From Bordetella parapertussis (GTDB taxonomy: Bacteria > Pseudomonadota > Gammaproteobacteria > Burkholderiales > Burkholderiaceae_D): a DNA stretch of 63,351 bases. Under the pieces are notes generated by a model. That model made no database searches, had not been told where the DNA came from, and was given only the letters and a program-made list of their open reading frames with translations. Positions within the stretch are counted from its first letter, which is position 1. Each line of letters opens with the position of its first letter. Both the position numbers and the translations under genes were made by a program. The stretch is from assembly GCA_945883145.1 (NCBI GenBank), contig CAMCXB010000005.1, positions 1 to 63,351 of the forward strand, read 5' to 3'. Positions 37,476 to 46,514 of the stretch are shown piece after piece.

Positions 37476-38657
37476 TTACACTTGATTCATCACTGAGAGT
37501 TCTTCTGTACGACGTGGCGCGTAACTTTCCCAATGACTACAACCAGGACATTGCCAATAAAATTGTTTAGCTTTAAATCCGCAATGACTACACTGATAGC
37601 GAGCTAGTTTTTGTGCATAACCTGAGACGAGATTTTTAACTACCGATAATTCAGACCGTCTATCCGGCGCAACCACCATTAAACGTGCTTCAAGTAATTT
37701 ATCTAAACCGAGCAAGGTCGGTGTACGACGCAGTTCATCACTCACAAATTGATTAGCGACTTCTGGACCTTCTATTTCCAACACGGCTTTGAATATCACT
37801 TCAAGCAAATCAACGGAAGGTACTTCGGCATGATAGGCCTTCAATAAATTAATACCTTCTTGAGTACGACCAACGGATCGATAACCATCCATTAAACGCT
37901 GTGCGACTAAGGCAACATGAGCTACGCTTTGCTTTTCTACGCGCTCCCATATTTTTAGTGCCGCTTCTATATCACCCTGAGCTAATAAGGCATCACCATT
38001 TAAGATCATGGCGCGTACATTATTTCTATCAAATGATAGTGCTTGCTCTAAGGTCACTAAAGCAGCATCAGGACGTGCATGCACTAATTCATCTTCTGCA
38101 ATCTCACAGTGAAATTGTGCAATCTCTTTTTGAAAATTTCCTGCGCCTGATTCTTGCAATGCTTGTGCTGCAGCTATGGCACGCTTCCATTCTTTTTCAC
38201 GCTGATAGATTTCTAACAGTGCACGACGTGCCGCAGTGCCGTACGGTGTGACAGCGAGTTGATTAAAGGTTTCTTCTGCTCTGTCTAATAAACCCGCTTT
38301 GAGAAAATCTTGACCTAATTCATATTTAGCTTGGCTAGCGATTTCAGGCAATAGATCTGCACGCGCTAGTAATTCTTGATGCACACGCACCGCACGTTCT
38401 ATGTCACCGCGCTGTCTAAATAATTTACCTAATGCGAAATGTAATTCTGCTGTTTCAGGATCAAGCTGTGCGATTTCTATAAATAAGTCTATCGCTTTAT
38501 CAGGCTCTTCATTTAATAAGGCATTCAGACCTTTGTAATAACTACGCGGTAAATGTCGTGATTCAGAAATCAAATGACGAATATCAACCCGCGCTGCAAT
38601 CCAACCTAGCGCGAAGAAGAAAGGAACACTGAGTAACCACCAGGTTTCAAATTCCAT
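37476..38657 (-). CDS. lapB: LPS assembly protein LapB (YciM)
   Basis: The 393-residue protein has an N-terminal membrane anchor (about 6-22), six to nine TPR units (about 35-330) and a C-terminal rubredoxin-like metal site, CSHCGFKAKQFYWQCPGC (about 355-372). LapB controls LpxC turnover with FtsH and so balances LPS synthesis. It pairs with lapA upstream. Confidence 0.93.
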   Translation of the reverse strand: MEFETWWLLSVPFFFALGWIAARVDIRHLISESRHLPRSYYKGLNALLNEEPDKAIDLFIEIAQLDPETAELHFALGKLFRQRGDIERAVRVHQELLARADLLPEIASQAKYELGQDFLKAGLLDRAEETFNQLAVTPYGTAARRALLEIYQREKEWKRAIAAAQALQESGAGNFQKEIAQFHCEIAEDELVHARPDAALVTLEQALSFDRNNVRAMILNGDALLAQGDIEAALKIWERVEKQSVAHVALVAQRLMDGYRSVGRTQEGINLLKAYHAEVPSVDLLEVIFKAVLEIEGPEVANQFVSDELRRTPTLLGLDKLLEARLMVVAPDRRSELSVVKNLVSGYAQKLARYQCSHCGFKAKQFYWQCPGCSHWESYAPRRTEELSVMNQV

Positions 38658-38731
38658 GTGGAAGCCTGTCTCTACAAAAAATTAAGGTAAGTCCTGCTAC
38701 GCATTTCATCTCGACGATGCTAAGCAACTGT

Positions 38732-39055
38732 TTACATACCTATCTGTTCAATTAAGGTATCGGGCTTTGGCGGTGTAATTTTTGCCTTAGCCGCTGTGTC
38801 TGCATCACTTTGTAATTTCTCCAACATTTTTTTCTTACTGACTAATTCACGTCTAGTTCTCAGCAAAATGCCCGTCATGGCAAGCACACCCAAGACGGCA
38901 CCTGCAATAAAGAAAATCAATAGCAATAAAATCAACGGTGATTTTGCTTGATTATTCAAAAACAAATGCAGCACGACTTCATCGGTATTTTTTAGTGCGA
39001 AACTAAAAAATAGGATAAACAAGAGCACCGCTACTATTCTGAAAATGATCTTCAT
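38732..39055 (-). CDS. lapA: LapA-family inner-membrane protein
   Basis: With the start at 39055 (MKIIFRIVAVLLFILFF) the product is 107 residues: two transmembrane helices (about 2-22 and 42-66) and a C-terminal coiled-coil-like tail (RTRRELVSKKKMLEKLQSDA). This is the LapA/YciS layout. The longer frame from 39154 begins inside the ihfB terminator hairpin and adds a non-family stretch, so I reject it. It lies upstream of lapB. Confidence 0.88.
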   Translation of the reverse strand: MKIIFRIVAVLLFILFFSFALKNTDEVVLHLFLNNQAKSPLILLLLIFFIAGAVLGVLAMTGILLRTRRELVSKKKMLEKLQSDADTAAKAKITPPKPDTLIEQIGM

Positions 39056-39140
39056 CGTGGTGAGATTAAGTTGTATGACATGAGGTAATTCGTATTGACG
39101 ATAATTGTACGCGAAACAAAACTGCATTCTGCGATGCGGT

Positions 39141-39170
39141 AAAAAAAACGGCATCCTAAGATGCCGTTTC
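39141..39170 (-). terminator. Rho-independent terminator after ihfB
   Basis: On the minus strand AAACGGCAT, a 6-base loop and ATGCCGTTT form a 9-bp stem followed by a T run, 16 bases beyond the ihfB stop. It separates rpsA-ihfB from lapA-lapB transcription. Confidence 0.92.
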
Positions 39171-39185
39171 GATAGTGTTTAAGAC

Positions 39186-39491
39186 CTAATCATCCAAGAT
39201 AGGTTGACCAACCATTGCATCAATACGTTCACGCAATTCCTTGCCTGGTTTGAAATGTGGCACCCGTTTTTCAGGCACCATCACTGACTCACCAGATTTT
39301 GGATTGCGACCTATGCGCGGAGGCCTGCTGTTTAAAGCAAAACTCCCAAAACCCCGAATCTCGATGCGCTGACCAGATGACAATGCATCCGTCATCGCAT
39401 CAAGCAGGGTTTTGACCGCAAAATCCGCATCTTTAGCAACCAGCTGCGGATAACGCTCAGCAAGGCGGGCAATTAGCTCCGACTTAGTCAT
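39186..39491 (-). CDS. ihfB: Integration host factor subunit beta
   Basis: The 101-residue DNA-bending protein of the HU/IHF family starts MTKSELIARLAERYPQL and has the beta-arm signature GRNPKSGESVMVPEKRVPHF (about 61-80) with the conserved intercalating Pro. It is co-transcribed with rpsA (14-base gap), the universal proteobacterial order. Confidence 0.97.
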   Translation of the reverse strand: MTKSELIARLAERYPQLVAKDADFAVKTLLDAMTDALSSGQRIEIRGFGSFALNSRPPRIGRNPKSGESVMVPEKRVPHFKPGKELRERIDAMVGQPILDD

Positions 39492-39505
39492 AATCCTGAT
39501 CCAGC

Positions 39506-41221
39506 TCAGCTCTTGTTATCGAGTTTCGCTTTCAACAGTGCACCCAGACTGGTGGTGCCAGTGGAAGCAGCTGCAGAATCAGTGGTCATTTTTTGCATGG
39601 CTTCCTGTGTTTCTGCGCTGTCTTTAGCTTTAATCGACAGCTGAATGCTACGCGCTTTACGATCTACATTGAGTACTACTGCTTCAACCGTATCACCCTC
39701 TTTTAACTGGGTGCCAGCATCTTCAACGCGATCACGTGAAATTTCAGAAGCACGTAAATAACCTTCGACTTCTTCACTCAACTGAATCACAGCGCCTTTA
39801 GGCTCGACTGACTTAACGGTACCAGTTACTAATGCGCCTTTGTCATTCATTGCGCAATAGTTATTGAATGGATCACCTTCTAACTGCTTCACACCCAACG
39901 ATACACGTTCACGTTCAACATCGATTGCCAACACAACTGCTTCGAGCTCGTCACCTTTTTTGAAGCGACGTACTGCTTCTTCGCCAGTCTCTGTCCATGA
40001 CAAGTCAGATAAATGAACTAAGCCATCGATATTGCCTGCTAAGCCGATGAATACACCAAAGTCAGTGATAGATTTAATCGCGCCTGAAACTTTATCGCCC
40101 TTCTTATGGGTGATTGCAAAGTCATCCCATGGATTAGCTTTGCACTGTTTCATACCGAGGCTGATACGACGACGCTCTTCATCGATTTCCAAGACCATGA
40201 CTTCAACTTCATCACCTAACTGTACAACTTTGTTTGGTGCGACGTTTTTATTGGTCCAATCCATTTCAGATACGTGAACCAAACCTTCGATGCCTTGTTC
40301 AACTTCAACGAACGCGCCGTAGTCGGTGAGGTTAGTAACTTTACCGAACAGACGGGTGTTTTGTGGATAACGACGTGACAGACCTGTCCATGGATCATCG
40401 CCCAGTTGTTTCACACCGAGTGATACGCGGTTTTTCTCTTGATCGTATTTCAGAACCTTAGCAGTGATCTCTTGACCGACTGTTAAAACTTCTGAAGGAT
40501 GACGCACACGACGCCATGCTAAATCGGTGATGTGCAACAGACCATCGATACCACCCAGATCCACGAATGCGCCGTAGTCGGTGATGTTCTTCACAACACC
40601 CGTTACGACCGTACCTTCTTTTAGTGTTTCCATGAGTTTGGAACGCTCTTCACCCATCGAAGCTTCGATCACTGCGCGACGTGATAACACCACGTTGTTA
40701 CGCTTACGATCAAGCTTGATAACACGGAACTCCATAGTTTTGCCTTCATAAGGCGTTGTGTCTTTAACTGGACGGGTATCAACGAGTGAACCAGGTAAGA
40801 ATGCGCGGATGCCGTTGGTGAGAACGGTTAAACCACCTTTGACTTTACCGTTCACGGTACCTGTTACGAGTTCACCAGATTCCATGGCTTTCTCGAGTGA
40901 TAACCAAGAAGCTAAACGCTTAGCTTTATCACGCGACAAGATGGTGTCGCCAAATCCATTTTCTAGTGATTCGATAGCAACGGAGATGAAATCTCCAACG
41001 TTGACTTCGAGTTCACCATTGTCGTTCTTGAATTCTTCGATTGGTATAAATGCTTCTGATTTCAGACCTGCATTTACGATAACAAAATTATGGTCAAGAC
41101 GAACCACTTCGGCTGAAATCACTTCACCTGAACGCATATCCTGACGCGATAATGATTCGGCGAACAGTGCTGCAAAGCTTTCAGAACCGGATGCTGCTGG
41201 GGAGTTAACGGCAATAGACAT
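39506..41221 (-). CDS. rpsA: 30S ribosomal protein S1
   Basis: The 571-residue protein has six S1 repeats (for example GAFVDLGGIDGLLHITDLAW and GAFVEVEQGIEGLVHVSEMD). I choose ATG at 41221 and not the TTG at 41242, because the family N-terminus is a short tail then SESFAALFEES-like sequence (here ESFAALFAESLSRQ). No Shine-Dalgarno stands before it; that is also the case for E. coli rpsA, where S1 autoregulates through its leader. Confidence 0.96.
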   Translation of the reverse strand: MSIAVNSPAASGSESFAALFAESLSRQDMRSGEVISAEVVRLDHNFVIVNAGLKSEAFIPIEEFKNDNGELEVNVGDFISVAIESLENGFGDTILSRDKAKRLASWLSLEKAMESGELVTGTVNGKVKGGLTVLTNGIRAFLPGSLVDTRPVKDTTPYEGKTMEFRVIKLDRKRNNVVLSRRAVIEASMGEERSKLMETLKEGTVVTGVVKNITDYGAFVDLGGIDGLLHITDLAWRRVRHPSEVLTVGQEITAKVLKYDQEKNRVSLGVKQLGDDPWTGLSRRYPQNTRLFGKVTNLTDYGAFVEVEQGIEGLVHVSEMDWTNKNVAPNKVVQLGDEVEVMVLEIDEERRRISLGMKQCKANPWDDFAITHKKGDKVSGAIKSITDFGVFIGLAGNIDGLVHLSDLSWTETGEEAVRRFKKGDELEAVVLAIDVERERVSLGVKQLEGDPFNNYCAMNDKGALVTGTVKSVEPKGAVIQLSEEVEGYLRASEISRDRVEDAGTQLKEGDTVEAVVLNVDRKARSIQLSIKAKDSAETQEAMQKMTTDSAAASTGTTSLGALLKAKLDNKS

Positions 41222-41329
41222 AGTATTAGACTGGTTAGCCAACTGACGGCGGAATTGCCGGAAGCTGGGTTAGGGTTATTCAACACCCATTAGCGCATTG
41301 CGCGCCTTTGGGCACCTTAGAGCAACTTA

Positions 41330-41992
41330 CTACTTTGTTGTACTTGCTTCTTTATACCAAGCGAGTACTTGCGCTACAGCCTCAGCCACTGTTAATGCAG
41401 AAGTGTCTAAGACTTTAGCGCCTTCGGCTGGTTTTAAAGGAGCGACTGAGCGTTGTGTATCTCGCTCATCACGTTCCCGCAAATCCTGCAAAAGGGCGGT
41501 CATATTAGCAGAAAAGCCTTTGCCAATCAATTGCTTATATCGTCTTTCAGCGCGTGCTTCGACACTCGCTGTAAGAAAAATTTTCAGCTGGGCTTGCGGG
41601 AAAATCACTGTACCCATGTCACGTCCATCTGCTACTAAGCCTGGCGCTTTGAGAAAACCATGCTGTAAGTCGACTAAGGCGGCTCTTAATGTTGGCATAG
41701 TTGCAATTTTAGAGGCAGCCACTCCAATTTCTTCAGCGCGAATCGCGTCTGAGACATCTTCACCATCAAGAAAAATCTGCTCAGGTCCAAAACGCACATC
41801 GAGCGACGAGGCTAAATGGGAAATGGTTAAAGCATCAGTAAGCTCTACACCTTTTTGTATGGCAGCTAAGGCTGTTAGACGATATAAAGCACCGGAATCT
41901 AAATAGGAAAATCCTAGTGCTTCTGCTACTCGACCAGCAACGGTACCCTTGCCCGAAGCAGTTGGACCATCGATTGCAATGACTGTAATCAT
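41330..41992 (-). CDS. cmk: Cytidylate kinase
   Basis: The 220-residue kinase phosphorylates CMP/dCMP. The start at 41992 gives MITVIAIDGPTASGKGTVAG, placing the P-loop (GPTASGKGT) at residues 9-17. The longer frame from 42187 would overlap aroA and add over 60 unrelated residues. The gap to the aroA stop is only 10 bases, so the two are in one operon. Confidence 0.95.
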   Translation of the reverse strand: MITVIAIDGPTASGKGTVAGRVAEALGFSYLDSGALYRLTALAAIQKGVELTDALTISHLASSLDVRFGPEQIFLDGEDVSDAIRAEEIGVAASKIATMPTLRAALVDLQHGFLKAPGLVADGRDMGTVIFPQAQLKIFLTASVEARAERRYKQLIGKGFSANMTALLQDLRERDERDTQRSVAPLKPAEGAKVLDTSALTVAEAVAQVLAWYKEASTTK

Positions 41993-42002
41993 CGTGTTGG
42001 TC

Positions 42003-43322
42003 TCAATCCCGCTGGAGTATGCCGGCAAAGGCTTGGAAATAATCGGGGAAGGTTTTGGCGACACACTGCGGATCGTTAATCCGTACTTGCGCCCCATCGC
42101 GTAGTACACCGTTAAGTGACGCGAGAGAAAAACACATAGCCATGCGATGATCATCGTAAGTATCGATTGTGGCGGGCTGTAAAACAATAGGAGGTGTCAC
42201 ACGCAAATAGTCTTGCCCTTCTTCGACTAATGCACCCAATTTTCTTAATTCTGTTGCCATCGCTGATAGACGATCGGTTTCTTTTACACGCCAGCTCGCA
42301 ATATTGCGCAACATGCTAGTGCCATCTGCATATAAAGCAGCAACCGCAATCGTCATGGCAGCATCAGGAATGTGATTAAAATCTGCATCAATCGCTTTTA
42401 ATGGACCCTGTGCACTGACTTCTATCCAGTTTTCACCCATCGTAATCTGCGCACCCATTTGCTCTAGTGCTTCCACAAAACGCACATCACCTTGTATGCT
42501 CGTTTTGCCCACACCTTCTACACGCACAGGACCACCTGCAATTGCACCCGCAGCTAAAAAGTAAGAAGCAGAAGAAGCATCACCTTCTACATGTATGGTG
42601 CCTGGTGTTTGATAATGCTGTCCCGCTGCAATCTTAAACACAGACCATACATCTCGTTCTACTTCAACACCAAAGCGACGCATGAGATTAAGTGTAATTT
42701 CTATGTAGGGCTTAGAAATTAAATCGCCTATGACTTCTATGTCGAGTGGCTGTTCACGTGCAATCAAAGGCGATGCCATGAGTAAGGCTGTTAAAAACTG
42801 ACTCGACACATTGCCACGTACTTGCATTTGACGCGGACGCAAATGACCTCGATGTATATGCAAAGGAGGAAAACCAGGATTACCGGTGTAATCAATGCGC
42901 GCACCTACTGCGTTTAATGCATCCACTAAATCACCGATAGGTCTTTGATGCATACGCGCTACACCATGTATGGTGTAGTCACCACCAATAGCAGCCAGCG
43001 CTGCAGTTAAAGGACGAATCGCTGTACCTGCATTACCCATAAATAAATCAGCTGCATGCACAGGGAAATTTCCTGCAGCACCTTCAATTGCATAATCTAG
43101 ACTGACATCATGTTGATGCCATTTCACACCAAGCTTTTGCAGCGCCATCAACATCACATGCGTATCATCAGATGCGAGTAATTCTTTAATTTCAGTAGTG
43201 CCTTTTGCGAGAGCAGCTAATAAAAGAATACGATTAGAAATACTTTTAGAGCCCGGCAATCTCACAGTGCCATGTGCTGAGCTTGCAGGCTTTAAATCAA
43301 TGTGATGGGGATAATGTTTCAT
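42003..43322 (-). CDS. aroA: 5-enolpyruvylshikimate-3-phosphate synthase
   Basis: The 439-residue shikimate-pathway enzyme joins PEP and shikimate-3-phosphate. It has LPGSKSISNRILLLAALAKG (22-41), a glyphosate/PEP site in LFMGNAGTAIRPLTAALA, and KETDRLSAMATELRKLGA near 344-361. It starts 1 base inside the tyrA stop codon. Confidence 0.96.
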   Translation of the reverse strand: MKHYPHHIDLKPASSAHGTVRLPGSKSISNRILLLAALAKGTTEIKELLASDDTHVMLMALQKLGVKWHQHDVSLDYAIEGAAGNFPVHAADLFMGNAGTAIRPLTAALAAIGGDYTIHGVARMHQRPIGDLVDALNAVGARIDYTGNPGFPPLHIHRGHLRPRQMQVRGNVSSQFLTALLMASPLIAREQPLDIEVIGDLISKPYIEITLNLMRRFGVEVERDVWSVFKIAAGQHYQTPGTIHVEGDASSASYFLAAGAIAGGPVRVEGVGKTSIQGDVRFVEALEQMGAQITMGENWIEVSAQGPLKAIDADFNHIPDAAMTIAVAALYADGTSMLRNIASWRVKETDRLSAMATELRKLGALVEEGQDYLRVTPPIVLQPATIDTYDDHRMAMCFSLASLNGVLRDGAQVRINDPQCVAKTFPDYFQAFAGILQRD

Positions 43323-44227
43323 TAATCTCCACCTTGCTCATAGGTGCGTTTTTGCTCTGCCATTTCGATTGCATTAATCCATGACTGCCTAGCTGTTTGT
43401 GCTTGCGAAAAAATTGTTTGCAAACCATTGCCATCAGCCGCTTGCAATAAGCTGCGCATTTTATTCAGTTGATTAATGTAGATATCAAGCTCTACTAATA
43501 AAGCTGATTGATTGGCTAATACGATGTCGCGCCACATTTCAGGCGATGAACCAGCTATGCGTGTGAAATCACGAAAACCACTGGCTGCATATTGAAACAA
43601 TAAATCAGCTTTGCTATTTGCAGCAATATCATCCACTAAGGCATAAGCTAGAAAATGTGGCAAATGACTGACTGCTGCAAACACTGCATCATGTTCTTCT
43701 GCACTTAATTCATGGATCAATGCGCCACAATGCTTCCAAGCTGCACTTACACTTGCGACTGAAACTGATGCATTTTCAGGCAATGCTGTCAGCACAACTT
43801 TTTTACCCACATATAAATCCGCTAATGCAGCTTCAGGGCCATTTTGTTCACGACCTCCAATAGGATGCCCTGGTACAAACTGCGCAATTTTTTCACCCAA
43901 CGCCAATCGTGCTGCTGCTACTACATCAGATTTTGTACTACCTGCATCAGTGATAACTGTTTGTGGTTGAAGATAAGGCGCAATCGACGCTAACACTGCT
44001 TGTGTTTGCGCAACTGGCGTTGCAATTAATACGAGATCAGCATCAGTCACTGCAGTGACATCACCGATGGCGTCAATAATGCCTAAGGATTTTGCACGTT
44101 CTAGTGTTTCAAGGCGACGACCCACACCAACAACCTGTTCAACCACACCTGCTTTTTTTAAGGCGAGTGCAAATGAACCACCGATCAGTCCAACACCAAA
44201 GATAACGATTTTTTTAAAGGGTGGCAT
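43322..44227 (-). CDS. tyrA: Prephenate dehydrogenase
   Basis: The 301-residue single-domain enzyme has the NAD-binding start VIFGVGLIGGSFALALKKAG (8-27) and the substrate segment GHPIGGREQNGPEAA. There is no fused chorismate mutase, as is usual in betaproteobacteria. It lies between hisC and aroA with tight spacing (11 bases; 1-base overlap). Confidence 0.94.
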   Translation of the reverse strand: MPPFKKIVIFGVGLIGGSFALALKKAGVVEQVVGVGRRLETLERAKSLGIIDAIGDVTAVTDADLVLIATPVAQTQAVLASIAPYLQPQTVITDAGSTKSDVVAAARLALGEKIAQFVPGHPIGGREQNGPEAALADLYVGKKVVLTALPENASVSVASVSAAWKHCGALIHELSAEEHDAVFAAVSHLPHFLAYALVDDIAANSKADLLFQYAASGFRDFTRIAGSSPEMWRDIVLANQSALLVELDIYINQLNKMRSLLQAADGNGLQTIFSQAQTARQSWINAIEMAEQKRTYEQGGD

Positions 44228-44238
44228 GGCTTAATGCA

Positions 44239-45345
44239 TCAGCCTATGATAGTTTGAAGAGCAGCAAGGAATGCTGCATTTTCTTCAGGCAGTCCTATCG
44301 AGACTCTCAACCACTGTGGCAATCCATAGTTACCAACGGGGCGCACGATAATGCCTTTTTTAAGTAAAGCGAGATTTACTTTTGCACCTGCATCTTGTGC
44401 CTCACCGGCTTTAAATAAAACAAAATTACCAAATGAAGGAATGAAGGTCAGACCCATTTGCGTCAAGGCATGGGTTATTTGTGCGTAACCTTGATTATTT
44501 ATCTGCGCACTCTTAGCAAGAAAAGCTTCATCCTGCAAAGCAGCAATGGCTGCTGCTTGCGCTAAGGAGTTCACATTAAACGGTTGACGTAAACGATTCA
44601 TTAAATCAGTCAACTCTGCTTGTGCAATACCAAAACCGATACGCAATCCTGCTAATCCATAAGCTTTAGAAAAACTCCGCGACACAATTAAATTTGGATG
44701 TTGCGCTACCCACCCTAATGCATCGTAGCGCTGATTTGGTGGCAAGTATTCTGTATAAGCTTCATCCAATACTATCACTACATGTTTTGGTATGGAACGT
44801 ATAAAAGCGAGTATGTGATCACCCTCTATGAAGGTGCCAGTAGGATTATTTGGATTGGCAACAAAGATTAGACGCGTATCAGGCTGCACCGCTTTAGCCA
44901 TAGCATCGAGATCATGACTAAAATTTTTAGCTGGTACAACAATCGCTTTTGCCCCTACTGCTTGAGTTGCAAGCGGATAGACTGCAAATGAATATTCTGA
45001 ATAGACAACTGATTCACCCGTACGCACTAAAGAACGAGCAGCGAGTTCAAGTATGTCATTGCTACCATTACCTAATGTAATCCATTCAGGTGCTACATTA
45101 AATTTTTTACTGATAGTGGCTTTTAAATCGAAGCCATTCGAATCAGGATAACGCGCCAGTTCAGCCACTGCAGCTTGCATTGCTTGTTGCGCTGACTCAG
45201 GAATACCTAATGGATTTTCATTCGAGGCTAATTTTATGATCTTAGATTCATCGAGACCAAACTCACGTGCGACTTCTGCAATAGGTTTGCCGCCCTGATA
45301 AGGAGCGATAGCACGTACATAATCAGGACCAAATGAATGTGACAT
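44239..45345 (-). CDS. hisC: Histidinol-phosphate / aromatic aminotransferase
   Basis: The 368-residue class II PLP aminotransferase has SNENPLG early, FVANPNNPTGTF in the middle and the PLP lysine in SRSFSKAYGLAGLRIGFG (about 224-241). Copies placed in the pheA-tyrA-aroA cluster often handle aromatic keto acids as well as histidinol phosphate, which makes sense beside pheA and tyrA. Confidence 0.92.
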   Translation of the reverse strand: MSHSFGPDYVRAIAPYQGGKPIAEVAREFGLDESKIIKLASNENPLGIPESAQQAMQAAVAELARYPDSNGFDLKATISKKFNVAPEWITLGNGSNDILELAARSLVRTGESVVYSEYSFAVYPLATQAVGAKAIVVPAKNFSHDLDAMAKAVQPDTRLIFVANPNNPTGTFIEGDHILAFIRSIPKHVVIVLDEAYTEYLPPNQRYDALGWVAQHPNLIVSRSFSKAYGLAGLRIGFGIAQAELTDLMNRLRQPFNVNSLAQAAAIAALQDEAFLAKSAQINNQGYAQITHALTQMGLTFIPSFGNFVLFKAGEAQDAGAKVNLALLKKGIIVRPVGNYGLPQWLRVSIGLPEENAAFLAALQTIIG

Positions 45346-45369
45346 AGTGAGTAAAATCAGATTAAAAGA

Positions 45370-46443
45370 TCAGAGCGCAAAGGGATAAGAACCAAGCACT
45401 TTAAAAAAAGCAGCACGTGATTGCAAGGCTTGCAGGGCTTGCGCTACTTTTGTATCTTGCGCATGACCTTCGACATCGACGTAAAAATAATAATCCCAGC
45501 TACCAGTACGTGCTGGACGTGATTCGAAACGCGTCATGGATACACCATGCTTAGCTAAGGGCTCGAGCAATTCATACACAGCACCCGGTTTATTTGGCAC
45601 TGATAAAACGAGCGAAGTTTGATCACGTCCCGATGCAGTCGGTGAAAGTCTACCGATGACAGCAAAGCGAGTCCGATTATGTGGATCATCTTGTATGTGT
45701 GCATGCGCTATTGCTAAACCATAACGCGTTGCAGCCATTTCAGAGGCGATCGCAGCAATCGTATTATCTTCACTTGCTAAGCGCGCAGCTTCACCGTTCG
45801 ATGCAACGGCATGTCTTTCAATTTGTGGATAGTGATGATTTAACCAAGCATGACATTGAGCCAATGCTTGTGAATGCGCACAAACACGTTTTACACCTTC
45901 TAATGACCCACTCTTGGTCAGCAAACTATGATGAACGGGCAGTGATAATTCACCGCTTATAGATAAAGAAGTTTGCAAGAGTAAATCTAAAGTACGATTA
46001 ACTGTGCCTTCGGTTGAATTTTCAATGGGTACCACACCAAAATCTGCCGTACCTGCTTCAGTCGCGCGAAAGACTTCATCAATTGAAATGCAAGGCAAAC
46101 CTGTGACGGACTGACCAAACTGCTGCCACACTGCTTGTTCACTGTAAGTGCCAACTGGACCAAGAAAAGCAACAGTGATGCGTCGCTCTAGTGCACGACA
46201 AGCTGACATCACTTCTCTAAAGATAGTCTGCAAATCAGATGATGGCAGAGGGCCTACATTATTTGCAGCGACACGCGCCAAGACTTGCGCTTCACGTTCA
46301 GGCCGAAAAACAGGCGCATTAGTTTCTGCTTTAACGTGCCCCACTTCCTGAGCCACACGCGCGCGCTGATTTAATAATGCGAGTAATTGCGCATCAATCG
46401 CATCAATTTGCTCACGTAGTGGCTGCAGTTTGTCATCACTCAT
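45370..46443 (-). CDS. pheA: Bifunctional chorismate mutase / prephenate dehydratase
   Basis: The 357-residue P-protein has an AroQ chorismate mutase (1-90, QLLALLNQRARVAQEVGHVK), a prephenate dehydratase domain (about 92-270, FLGPVGTYSEQA then IPIENSTEGTVNRTLD-like residues) and a C-terminal ACT domain (about 280-357) with the ESRPARTGSWDYYFY phenylalanine-binding motif. It leads to phenylpyruvate and is likely feedback-inhibited by Phe. Confidence 0.95.
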   Translation of the reverse strand: MSDDKLQPLREQIDAIDAQLLALLNQRARVAQEVGHVKAETNAPVFRPEREAQVLARVAANNVGPLPSSDLQTIFREVMSACRALERRITVAFLGPVGTYSEQAVWQQFGQSVTGLPCISIDEVFRATEAGTADFGVVPIENSTEGTVNRTLDLLLQTSLSISGELSLPVHHSLLTKSGSLEGVKRVCAHSQALAQCHAWLNHHYPQIERHAVASNGEAARLASEDNTIAAIASEMAATRYGLAIAHAHIQDDPHNRTRFAVIGRLSPTASGRDQTSLVLSVPNKPGAVYELLEPLAKHGVSMTRFESRPARTGSWDYYFYVDVEGHAQDTKVAQALQALQSRAAFFKVLGSYPFAL

Positions 46444-46514
46444 AGATAGGCAATTTTTATTTTAGTTGCAGAGTATTGTCAGAGTGTCGCTATGCTTAAA
46501 AATACATTCATCTA

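Noticed and set aside
39056..39154. N-terminal extension of LapA from ATG at 39154
   Set aside because: It begins inside the ihfB terminator hairpin and lacks family similarity; the start at 39055 gives the proper two-helix protein.
41993..42187. Extended start of cmk overlapping aroA
   Set aside because: The P-loop of cytidylate kinase is normally within the first 20 residues; the extension overlaps aroA out of frame.
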